Assembly: GCA_023229175.1 (NCBI GenBank)
Contig: JALNZV010000013.1
Span: forward strand, 1-60,553
Origin: Tissierellaceae bacterium
Lineage (GTDB): Bacteria; Bacillota; Clostridia; Tissierellales; Tissierellaceae
Direction: 5' to 3'
Length of the DNA stretch: 60,553 bases
Shown here: positions 50,297 to 58,352 of the stretch, in pieces
How positions within the stretch are numbered: the stretch's first letter is position 1
Layout of the letters: the number at the start of each line of letters is the position of its first letter
The notes under the pieces: model-generated
Seen by the model: the letters and a program-made list of their open reading frames with translations, nothing else
Databases searched by the model: none
Told to the model about the DNA's origin: nothing
Program-made: the position numbers and the translations under genes

Positions 50297-52066
50297 TTAC
50301 TTGTTTGCCAGCTCAATAAACCTTTCTATATCTTTTTCGATAAGCCTTAGGGAACTTCTAAAAAATTCTGGATTGCGAACATCGATATCCATTCTTCTAG
50401 CTACGTCAGCTATATTGTTTTTCCCTGTTGCATTTAGGAGGTCGTCATACTCTCCTACAAATTCCTCTCCCCTCTTAAGATACTCGGCATACAGTCCCTT
50501 AGAGAACAGAAGTCCAAAGGCATATGGGAAGTTGTAGAAGTTTCTCCCTGCAGAGTAATAGTGGCCCTTATTTACCCACATAAATGGATGGAGAACATCG
50601 TGGTCCAGTCCGTCTCCATATGCCTTTTTCTGAGCCTCTACCATCATTTCCTTAAGTTCATTGACTGAAGGAGAGTGATTTTTTCTCCTTTCAAAAAGTT
50701 CAGTTTCGAATAAATACCTGCTGTATATATCTACAATAACTTGGCCTGCATCTGAAATTGAAGATTCCAATATGCTAAAAGCCTCTTGGTCGTCTGCTTC
50801 CTTTAAGGCAGCATTGACTACGATTGTCTCGCAGAATATAGAGGCTGTTTCCGCAATAGGCATTGGGTATCCGCTGTTTAATATGGATTCATCCTTGAGA
50901 CATGAACCATGATAACCGTGGCCTAATTCATGGGCCAATGTAGTCATATTGGAGAAGCTGCCGCTAAAATTGGACATTATTCTGCTTTCACCGATGGAAT
51001 GGAGGTTTGAACAGAAGGCCCCGCCTCTTTTACCTTCCCTAGGCTCTACGTCTAGCCAATCGTTTTCAAATGCGTTTTTGGCAAAGTCCGCCAACTTGTC
51101 AGAGAAAGTTCTAAAATTGTCCACTATATAATTCTTTGCCTCATCGTAGGTAAAAGTTCTGTTGACTTGACCCATTGGGGCAAACATGTCGTAAAATGGA
51201 AGCCCATTTTTATGTCCTAAGAGTTCTGCCTTTTTTCTGTAATACTTATGAAATACAGGTAAAAATTCTTCCATGGCCGTAAGCATGGCGTTCAGAGTCT
51301 CCTCGTCCATTCTAGATTGGATTATCGTCTCCTCCAAAGGAGACTTATGCCCACGTAAATCAGCAACGGTAATGACTTCCCCCTTAATGCCATTTAAAGC
51401 AGCCGCAGAGGATTCATCGATTTTTTCATAGGCCTTAAGCTCCGCCTCATAGGCAGTTTTTCTGACGATTTGGTCACCATCATATGCCATATTTCTTATG
51501 GCAGGTAAAGGTAAGGACTTCAGCTCTCCATCTATTTCAATATCCACCATTAAAGTAGAGGTAATCATATTGTGAAGGTTTGTCCAAGCCTTAGAACCTG
51601 TATTTGCCATTTTCGCTATGAGAACCTCTTCCTTTTCACTTAACATGTACTTTGAATATTCCTTTATTTGCCTTAAATAAAAAGCGTGTTCCTTTAATAA
51701 GTCCGAAGAATCTATTAATTCGTCTAAGTTGTCAGTTTCCTTAATAAATTTTTGAAATTGTACCTGTGGCTTCGTCAAATCAGTATATTTTACCATCAAT
51801 TTATCTATATACTGCAAAGCGACTTCATTTTTTGCGTCGACAGAAGTCGTCAAAGATGCAAATGAATACATCCTGGAAAATCTAGTTGAAATCTCCTTAG
51901 AATATTCTATATATTTCTCTATCTTTTCCGTTCCGTCATTTACGTCGTTAAAGTTCTCGTCTGCCCACTGATTGAACTCCACAATCAAGCCGTTAAATTT
52001 TTCCACATCCTCTAAAAACCCCTCATCTTCAAAAGAAGGGTATAATTCCTTAAGACTCCAACGCAT
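50297..52066 (-). CDS. pepF: Oligoendopeptidase F (M3 family)
   Basis: This 589-residue zinc peptidase of the M3 family has the active-site motif H379-E380-L-G-H383 followed by G-Y-H-G, and the third ligand in the downstream E-T-A-S-I-F-C-E-T helix. The N-terminal half is the family's helical domain (W-S-L-K-E-L-Y-P-S-F at the start). It digests short peptides in the cytosol, useful in an amino-acid fermenter. Single gene on the minus strand, followed by an SD-hiding hairpin and the unknown gene. Confidence 0.93.
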   Translation of the reverse strand: MRWSLKELYPSFEDEGFLEDVEKFNGLIVEFNQWADENFNDVNDGTEKIEKYIEYSKEISTRFSRMYSFASLTTSVDAKNEVALQYIDKLMVKYTDLTKPQVQFQKFIKETDNLDELIDSSDLLKEHAFYLRQIKEYSKYMLSEKEEVLIAKMANTGSKAWTNLHNMITSTLMVDIEIDGELKSLPLPAIRNMAYDGDQIVRKTAYEAELKAYEKIDESSAAALNGIKGEVITVADLRGHKSPLEETIIQSRMDEETLNAMLTAMEEFLPVFHKYYRKKAELLGHKNGLPFYDMFAPMGQVNRTFTYDEAKNYIVDNFRTFSDKLADFAKNAFENDWLDVEPREGKRGGAFCSNLHSIGESRIMSNFSGSFSNMTTLAHELGHGYHGSCLKDESILNSGYPMPIAETASIFCETIVVNAALKEADDQEAFSILESSISDAGQVIVDIYSRYLFETELFERRKNHSPSVNELKEMMVEAQKKAYGDGLDHDVLHPFMWVNKGHYYSAGRNFYNFPYAFGLLFSKGLYAEYLKRGEEFVGEYDDLLNATGKNNIADVARRMDIDVRNPEFFRSSLRLIEKDIERFIELANK

Positions 52067-52250
52067 AATACCACACCTTTCACAGTTTTTGTATATTCTT
52101 TATTTTATTATACCATAGACAAAGGAATTTTAAAGAAGTATTTTGAGTCCCTAAATAACTTTTCCTTGATTTTCTAATATTTTCCTTGCAAATAGTGAAT
52201 ATTATGTATATACTTGATTAGTTAAAGATTAAGGAGGAAGATTTATTTTA

Positions 52251-53849
52251 ATGGAAAAGCTAAAATTTGATGATATTAGTTTATCGGAAGAAATACAAAG
52301 AGGTATATTAGATATGGGGTTTGAGGAGATGTCGCCTATACAGTCTCAGGCAATACCCTTGTTACTGGAAGGAAAAGATATAATCGGGCAGGCCCAGACG
52401 GGAACGGGAAAGACTGCAGCCTTTGGCATCCCAATTATAGAGAAATGCAATCCCAATGAAAGACATGTTCAGGCTTTGGTACTTTGCCCTACTAGGGAGT
52501 TATCTATTCAAGTTGCAGAGGAAATTGCAAGGCTGGGCAAATACAAAAAGGGAGTATCTGTTCTTCCCATTTACGGGGGTCAGCCCATAGACAGGCAAAT
52601 TAGAGCCTTGAAGAAAGGTGTAAATATTGTCATTGGAACACCTGGAAGGGTATTGGACCACATGAGGAGAAAAACCTTAAAAATCGGAAATGTAACCATG
52701 ATGGTACTGGATGAAGCAGATGAAATGTTTGACATGGGATTTAGGGACGATATTGCTCTTGTAATGAATGAGCTGCAAGAAAATAGGCAGACTACGTTTT
52801 TTTCTGCCACTATGGCAACGGAGATAATGAGGTTTGCAGCTAGGTACCAAAATAATCCTCAAATAGTGAAGGTAGTACACAAAGAATTGACTGTGCCAAA
52901 GGTCGAACAGTCGTATTTTGAATTAAAAGAGCATATGAAGACAGAAATACTATCTAGATTAATAGATATGTACAATCCCAAGCTTACTGTAGTATTTTGC
53001 AATACAAAAAAGAAGGTTGACGAATTGACAGAAGAATTGCAAAGCAGGGGATATTTTGCCGATGGTCTCCACGGGGACTTAAAACAATCCCAAAGAGATA
53101 CAGTAATGGGCAAGTTTCGAAAGGGAACCATAGATATTTTAGTGGCAACAGATGTGGCAGCCAGGGGAATAGACGTGGACGATGTGGATCTGGTCATGAA
53201 CTACGATATGCCTCAAGATGAGGAGTACTATGTACACCGCATCGGCAGAACTGCAAGGGCAGGGCGTGAAGGCAGGGCATTTAGCTTTGTATCTGGCAGG
53301 GATATATATAAGCTTAGGGACATACAAAGGTATACAAAAACCAAGATTAAAAGACAAGATTTACCCACTTTAAAGGATATAGAGAGGAATTACACTACCA
53401 CTATGTTGGAGAAAATAAAGAGGGAAATCGACAACGAGGATTTAAGTAAGTATGAAAAGATACTAGAATCGCTATTACAGGAGGATTATACTTCCTTTGA
53501 TATAGGGGCGGCACTTTTAAAGTTCTATATGGAGGACAATAGGCTAGATGGTCACAAGGAATTGGATATGGTAGATAACCAAGGCAAATATAGGACTACT
53601 ACCTCCCTTAGAAGAATTCATATAAATATAGGCAAGCGTAAGGGAATCAGCCCTAGGCACATTTTGGCAGCCATAGTGGAGAGTGGCAGCATTCCTAAAA
53701 AACTGGTGGGCAATATAGATTTATATGATAAATTCACCTTCGTAGAGATACCAGGGGAATATGTAGAAGACATTATAGCCAGCTTAAATGGCACGAGAAT
53801 AAAAGGGGCAAGGGTCAACGTAGAGATAGCAAAGCCAAAAAGAAAATAA
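52251..53849 (+). CDS. DEAD-box RNA helicase with DbpA-type RNA-binding domain
   Basis: This 532-residue helicase has the complete set of motifs: Q-motif (S-P-I-Q-S-Q-A-I-P), Walker A A-Q-T-G-T-G-K-T, P-T-R-E-L, D-E-A-D, S-A-T, and H-R-I-G-R-T-A-R-A-G. The C-terminal ~75 residues (I-G-K-R-K-G-I-S-P-R-H-I-L) form a DbpA/CsdA RNA-recognition domain that in relatives docks on 23S rRNA hairpin 92. The role is probably ribosome assembly and cold adaptation (DeaD/CshA/DbpA class). Single gene, with AAGGAGGAAGA upstream and a strong terminator. Confidence 0.94.
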   Translation: MEKLKFDDISLSEEIQRGILDMGFEEMSPIQSQAIPLLLEGKDIIGQAQTGTGKTAAFGIPIIEKCNPNERHVQALVLCPTRELSIQVAEEIARLGKYKKGVSVLPIYGGQPIDRQIRALKKGVNIVIGTPGRVLDHMRRKTLKIGNVTMMVLDEADEMFDMGFRDDIALVMNELQENRQTTFFSATMATEIMRFAARYQNNPQIVKVVHKELTVPKVEQSYFELKEHMKTEILSRLIDMYNPKLTVVFCNTKKKVDELTEELQSRGYFADGLHGDLKQSQRDTVMGKFRKGTIDILVATDVAARGIDVDDVDLVMNYDMPQDEEYYVHRIGRTARAGREGRAFSFVSGRDIYKLRDIQRYTKTKIKRQDLPTLKDIERNYTTTMLEKIKREIDNEDLSKYEKILESLLQEDYTSFDIGAALLKFYMEDNRLDGHKELDMVDNQGKYRTTTSLRRIHINIGKRKGISPRHILAAIVESGSIPKKLVGNIDLYDKFTFVEIPGEYVEDIIASLNGTRIKGARVNVEIAKPKRK

Positions 53850-53851
53850 GT

Positions 53852-53892
53852 AAAAAACATATGGTTCTTTTTTAAAGGACCATATGTTTTTT
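53852..53892. terminator. Terminator after the helicase gene
   Basis: A 19-bp stem (53852-53870 with 53874-53892, one G-U pair) starts in A6 and ends in a T7 run, and can work for both strands. Confidence 0.9.
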
Positions 53893-53908
53893 TATATGGT
53901 TATGAATA

Positions 53909-54292
53909 TTACAACCGGCCTTTATATACATAGATAAACTTTATTAATTTATTTATATCATCCAAAGGCATTGTGTCGACTTCGTAAAATAGGCTTTCCA
54001 ACACCGCATTTTTACACTCATAAACTCTTTTATCGACATTTTTATTATTTGGGAATTGCACGATATTGTTGTTTATAGCAGGGGAGCGGATGTTTGAAAT
54101 GCCAACTAAATAGTCTACTGAAACTGAGAAAATTTGAGAAAATTTGATTAGAATCTGTACATCATTGGGAAATCTAGTGCCGCTTTCGTAATTGCTAATT
54201 GACTGCCTACTTATATTTAGCATCTTAGCCAAATCGTTTTGCGTCAGAAATTTTTCCTCCCTTAAAAGCCTTAAACGGTCTGAAAAAGTCAT
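53909..54292 (-). CDS. XRE-family transcriptional regulator
   Basis: This 127-residue protein begins with a Cro/C1-type helix-turn-helix (L-T-Q-N-D-L-A-K-M-L-N-I-S-R-Q-S-I-S-N-Y-E-S-G at about 17-39) and has a short C-terminal region. It resembles SinR-like repressors. The downstream part includes a helical tail that may dimerise. It is divergent from the chemoreceptor transcript, with the ~590-base region between them, so it could act there. The target is unknown. Confidence 0.88.
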   Translation of the reverse strand: MTFSDRLRLLREEKFLTQNDLAKMLNISRQSISNYESGTRFPNDVQILIKFSQIFSVSVDYLVGISNIRSPAINNNIVQFPNNKNVDKRVYECKNAVLESLFYEVDTMPLDDINKLIKFIYVYKGRL

Positions 54293-54672
54293 ATTATCAC
54301 CTCACAAATATCCTAGCAAAAAAATCAGTAGAATAGTTATTATGACACAAAAAGAGGAATATCAAACATGAATGTAAATAAGTGTTTATATATTAAGCAG
54401 AATGGTAAATATATGGTAAATCCTAAAATCGATGTATTTCAATTTTATAATACTTACATACTTAGATTGAGAGTTCCCTGTAATTAGCCTATAACTAGGA
54501 TTATGTGTAGTACAATAATGAAAGGTATTTAATAGAAAACATATGATGCAAACAAGATGTAAATTATAATGTCAAATTAACGACAAAAATCTTACAATGT
54601 CATTATGGGGGTAAAATTTAATTTGAGAACAAAATAATAATAGCTTAATTACCAGCTAAGTTTGTAAATTAA
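54293..54672. other. Non-coding stretch before the chemoreceptor promoter
   Basis: About 380 bases without a gene. It is AT-rich, with several TATAAT-like and TTGACA-like pieces. I see no RNA gene, repeat or mobile element in it. It must hold the promoter of the XRE regulator on the minus strand. Confidence 0.5.
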
Positions 54673-54703
54673 TTGACAAAGTGGAATAGGTATAAAGTAC
54701 TAT
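54673..54703 (+). promoter_or_regulatory. Probable promoter of the chemoreceptor gene
   Basis: TTGACA (54673-54678) and TACTAT (54698-54703) lie 19 bases apart, a little long. A start near 54710 puts the long structured leader right at the 5' end of the RNA. Confidence 0.5.
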
Positions 54704-54711
54704 TGCGATGA

Positions 54712-54843
54712 CACAATATGTGGAATATGCCTGATAAATGTAAATGTATGTTTACCTTCAGAATATTGTGGTATGTATAGAGTAAATGTTTAGGGAAACC
54801 CATGTGGGTTCATGCAATAATTTTAGAAGCTAAGGCCTAGCTT
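54712..54843 (+). promoter_or_regulatory. Structured 5' leader of the chemoreceptor gene, candidate riboswitch
   Basis: About 130 bases fold into several stems: CACAATAT (54712-54719) with ATATTGTG (54763-54770), enclosing CTGA/TCAG and GTAAA/TTTAC; then GTATG (54771-54775) with CATGC (54811-54815), enclosing AACCC/GGGTT (54797-54801 with 54806-54810); then AAGCTA (54827-54832) with TAGCTT (54838-54843). Unpaired GGGAAACC and GGCC sit between. I cannot match it to a known class with confidence; cyclic di-GMP riboswitches often precede chemotaxis genes in clostridia. Confidence 0.5.
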
Positions 54844-54883
54844 AATAATATAGTAAATAAAATAATAAGGGGGTAACAGAGGA

Positions 54884-56572
54884 ATGAAATTGAAAATTGG
54901 TGCAAAATTGACACTTGGATTTGCCATTGCTTTGATACTGATGATAGCCATAGGGATCTACTCCATAATTGGGCTTAGCCAAATAGACGAGATTAATGGC
55001 CTGATATTAGACGCTAGGGTTCCGGCCATCAGCGAGGCTAAAAATATGCAAATAGCCAGTATGCAAATGGCAAAGGAATTAAGGGAGTATCTAATTATTG
55101 GAAATGAAAGGAATATTACAGAGTTTAACTTCCATAAAAATAATGAGAAGGAGTATTTTGACAATGGATATGCCCTAGTACTTTCAGGGGTTGCAGGGGA
55201 TTACTTTGAAAACCTGGGTGATATAATAGAGGATTACAATGATATTGCCAACGAAATATTTATACTTCAAAGGGCGGGTAGAGGCGAAGAGGCAGTTGCT
55301 AAATTGACAAATGAGTTGCAGTCAAGGGCACAGGCAAAACTAGATATTGCCAATGAAATCATAAGCCTTAGGGAGGGTCAACTACAGGAATATAAGGCAG
55401 ATTTAACTGCAATTCAGAATAGGGTAAAGATGACCACAATTGCCCTTGCAGCCTTAGCAGTAGTATTTAGTATTGTCATAGCCATAATAATCACCCGAAG
55501 TATAACAGGGCCCATAAACCAATTTATAGAAGTAGCCAATGACGTGGCAGAGGGAGATCTAACCAGGGAGGTAAGGGTAAATACCAGGGATGAAATCAGC
55601 CAGTTGGCAGAGGCTTTTAATGCCATGATGGTGAAATTAAAAGAATTGATAGGAGAAATCAATGAGGTGTCCCAAAGTGTTGCTTCCACATCACAGGAAT
55701 TGTCTGCAGCCTCTGAGGAGTCGGCAGCGGCATCAGAGGAAATATCATCTACCATTGCGGAGGTAGCGAAGGCGACAAACGACGAGGCAACAGCCATAGC
55801 GGAGTCTGACACATTGATACACGAGGTAAAACAGGGAACAGAGGATATGTCCTCTAAGATTACCCATGTCAGCGAATCTGCAAGGCTATCACTAAATTCG
55901 GCAAGTGACGGGTTACAGTCCTCTAAGGAGGCTGTAGTCAAAATCGACAACATAAGAAAGACAACAGAAGAGGCCTCCAGAACTATACTGGAGCTCAATG
56001 AAAGCTCGAAAGAAATCGAGACCATAGTGGATGCCATCAATGCCATATCGGAGCAAACCAATCTACTTGCCTTAAATGCGGCAATTGAAGCAGCAAGGGC
56101 AGGAGAAGCAGGAAGGGGATTTGCTGTAGTAGCAGAGGAAGTGCGAAAATTAGCAGAGGAATCCTCAGACTCAACTCAGAAGATTGCCAGTTTAATATCG
56201 GATATTCAGGGACAAATACAAATGGCAGTAAACTCCATGAATGAAAATAGCAAAGAGGTCGTTCAAGGTGTGGAAATAATAAATAAGTCCAGCGATGAAT
56301 TTTCCAGTATATTTGATGAGGTAAATGGAGTTTCCGATGAAATCAGTGAAATCCTTGAAATTGTAAAAGAAATAACGGAGAGGACAAATGTAGTTTCGGA
56401 AAACTTTGAACAGATGTCAGCCATATCAGAAGAAACAGCAGCATCTACAGAGGAAGTAGCTGCCAGTTCTGAGGAACAAACGGCATCTATGGAAGAGGTG
56501 GCTTCAGCAGCAAATAACCTTGCTTCAATGGCTGATGCTTTGATAAATGCCGTAGCAGTATTTAGATATTAA
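54884..56572 (+). CDS. Methyl-accepting chemotaxis protein (transmembrane)
   Basis: This intact 562-residue chemoreceptor has a membrane segment at about 10-30, an extracytoplasmic four-helix bundle (4HB_MCP type) to about 182, a second membrane segment at 184-205, HAMP (about 206-260), and the long coiled-coil signalling domain with the tip E-Q-T-N-L-L-A-L-N-A-A-I-E-A-A-R-A-G-E. The ligand is unknown. It is followed by cheW 22 bases downstream. A long structured leader precedes it. It gives an idea of what the broken copies at 39780-41889 once looked like. Confidence 0.95.
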   Translation: MKLKIGAKLTLGFAIALILMIAIGIYSIIGLSQIDEINGLILDARVPAISEAKNMQIASMQMAKELREYLIIGNERNITEFNFHKNNEKEYFDNGYALVLSGVAGDYFENLGDIIEDYNDIANEIFILQRAGRGEEAVAKLTNELQSRAQAKLDIANEIISLREGQLQEYKADLTAIQNRVKMTTIALAALAVVFSIVIAIIITRSITGPINQFIEVANDVAEGDLTREVRVNTRDEISQLAEAFNAMMVKLKELIGEINEVSQSVASTSQELSAASEESAAASEEISSTIAEVAKATNDEATAIAESDTLIHEVKQGTEDMSSKITHVSESARLSLNSASDGLQSSKEAVVKIDNIRKTTEEASRTILELNESSKEIETIVDAINAISEQTNLLALNAAIEAARAGEAGRGFAVVAEEVRKLAEESSDSTQKIASLISDIQGQIQMAVNSMNENSKEVVQGVEIINKSSDEFSSIFDEVNGVSDEISEILEIVKEITERTNVVSENFEQMSAISEETAASTEEVAASSEEQTASMEEVASAANNLASMADALINAVAVFRY

Positions 56573-56594
56573 TCCCAATGGGAGGAGAATAAAA

Positions 56595-57047
56595 ATGGAA
56601 AGACAGTACGTTACATTTACCTTAAACGAAGAGGAATATGGGGTAGAGATAAAAAATGTACAGGAGATAACAGATTTTGACGAGTACACAAAGATTCCCG
56701 ATGGCCCAAAGTTTTTATTGGGAATGGTAAATATAAGGGGTACCATAACTCCAATTATAGATCTTAAGAAAAGGTTTAACATTTCAAGGGTAAACGGCAA
56801 CAAAGAGAAGAGAGTAATCATAATAAATATAAAAGATAAACAGATAGGGTTTTTAATTGACGATGCATCTAGGGTATTAAGGCTAAATGACAATCAAATA
56901 GATAATCCACCAGATATAATTTCCAGAAACATAAGGAACTACGTCATAGGCATAGGCAAGGTCGACGAAAAGCTAATACTTATTTTAGATTTAGAAAAGA
57001 TATTGACAGCAGAAGAAAAGGAAGAAGCACTAAAAGCGGTAGAATAG
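56595..57047 (+). CDS. cheW: CheW chemotaxis coupling protein, second copy
   Basis: This 150-residue CheW is closely similar to the copy at 40996-41457. The core (G-M-V-N-I-R-G-T-I-T-P-I-I-D-L-K-K-R-F-N) and the I-G-F-L-I-D-D-A-S-R-V-L region are intact. It is cotranscribed with the chemoreceptor just upstream and probably tuned to it. Site: GGGAGGAGAATAAAA before the ATG. A terminator follows. Confidence 0.94.
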   Translation: MERQYVTFTLNEEEYGVEIKNVQEITDFDEYTKIPDGPKFLLGMVNIRGTITPIIDLKKRFNISRVNGNKEKRVIIINIKDKQIGFLIDDASRVLRLNDNQIDNPPDIISRNIRNYVIGIGKVDEKLILILDLEKILTAEEKEEALKAVE

Positions 57048-57060
57048 CAAACTATTACAG

Positions 57061-57082
57061 AGGGCCTTCAAGGGCCCTTTTT
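57061..57082 (+). terminator. Terminator after the second cheW
   Basis: AGGGCC (57061-57066) pairs with GGCCCT (57073-57078) around TTCAAG, followed by T5. Confidence 0.8.
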
Positions 57083-57289
57083 CCCCAAATTTCAACATTT
57101 ACAACTGAAAAATAATAGAAATATGCCATTGTCCTATTTCATAGTTCCCCAAAATGTGGTAAAATTATTAAACTAAGGATAAGTATTAAGAAGACTTAAC
57201 AATTAAAAGCATGGAATAAAGCAAAATAAGGGTATTAGTTGGCTAATATCTGGTACGGAAGCAAATTTATATCTATGGGGGGTAATAAA

Positions 57290-58306
57290 ATGTTTATGAG
57301 TGACAACAACTCTGGGGTCCATCCAAAGGTAATGGAGGCCATAGTAGAGGCAAACAAAGGTCATGATTTTGCATATGGAAGCGACAATACGACAAAATTG
57401 GCTGTGGAAAGGATCTCAAAGCTATTTGACAAGGATGTAGATGTGTATTTTGTAACCACTGGAACGGCCGCCAATGTAATAGGCATGAGCGGACTATTGA
57501 GGCCCTATGAGGCTGTAGTATGTGCAGATACGGCACACATAAATGTAGATGAATGTGGTGCCCTTGAAAGATTTACCAGCTCAAAGATACTTACAATACC
57601 AAATAGAAATGGGAAAATTGGCATAGACGGCATAAGGAAATTTTTTCATTCCTTGGGAGATGAACACCAATCTCAGCCAAAGATTATTTCCATTTCCCAA
57701 ACTACGGAGACAGGGACATTGTACACCGTCGACGAAATCAGAAGACTGGCAGATTTTGTCCACGATAACGACATGTACCTACATATAGATGGTGCTAGAA
57801 TTGCCAATGCGATTGTGGCCCTAAATTCCAGCTTTAAAGAGATGATAGGAGATACAGGTGTTGATCTGTTGTCATTTGGGGGTACAAAAAACGGTATGAT
57901 GATAGGCGAGGCCATTGTTTCATTAAACGGAGAATTAGGCCAGAGCCTTAAGTTTTACAGAAAGCAGGGTATGCAGCTTTTATCTAAAATGAGATTTATA
58001 TCTGCCCAATTTATCGCCTATTTAGATGGAGAATTATGGAGAGAAAATGCGGCAAACGCCAATGAAATGGGCAGATATTTTGCCCGCAGGCTGTCTGAAT
58101 TTGAGGAGATAACGTTGAAAGACGGATTGGAAACTAATATGCTCTTTGCAAATATGGACAAAGACTTAATAAAGGCATTGCTGGAGAAGTTTGACTTTTA
58201 CGTATTAGACGAGGATACAGGCCTAGTGAGATTAGTTACATCCTATGACACAGACAAAAAAGACGTAGATGAATTCGTAAACTATATTAAAACATACTTA
58301 AATTAG
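57290..58306 (+). CDS. Threonine aldolase family protein
   Basis: This 338-residue PLP enzyme is of the beta-eliminating lyase group. It shows S-D-N-N-S-G-V-H-P near the start, H-I-D-G-A-R-I-A-N (the cofactor-binding aspartate) and S-F-G-G-T-K-N-G with the PLP lysine. It most likely splits L-threonine or L-allo-threonine to glycine and acetaldehyde. The start at 57290 follows a G-rich site (TGGGGGGTAATAAA); the frame start at 57239 has none. Single gene; 57083-57289 before it is AT-rich with no structure I can name. Confidence 0.9.
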   Translation: MFMSDNNSGVHPKVMEAIVEANKGHDFAYGSDNTTKLAVERISKLFDKDVDVYFVTTGTAANVIGMSGLLRPYEAVVCADTAHINVDECGALERFTSSKILTIPNRNGKIGIDGIRKFFHSLGDEHQSQPKIISISQTTETGTLYTVDEIRRLADFVHDNDMYLHIDGARIANAIVALNSSFKEMIGDTGVDLLSFGGTKNGMMIGEAIVSLNGELGQSLKFYRKQGMQLLSKMRFISAQFIAYLDGELWRENAANANEMGRYFARRLSEFEEITLKDGLETNMLFANMDKDLIKALLEKFDFYVLDEDTGLVRLVTSYDTDKKDVDEFVNYIKTYLN

Positions 58307-58352
58307 AAAATTAGGGTTATGAGGGACTAGGAACAACAAAGGGGATGTATTT

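Noticed and set aside
54712..54843. Direct assignment as c-di-GMP-I or c-di-GMP-II riboswitch
   Set aside because: The conserved cores I remember for both classes are not found as such, so I kept it as an unassigned structured leader.
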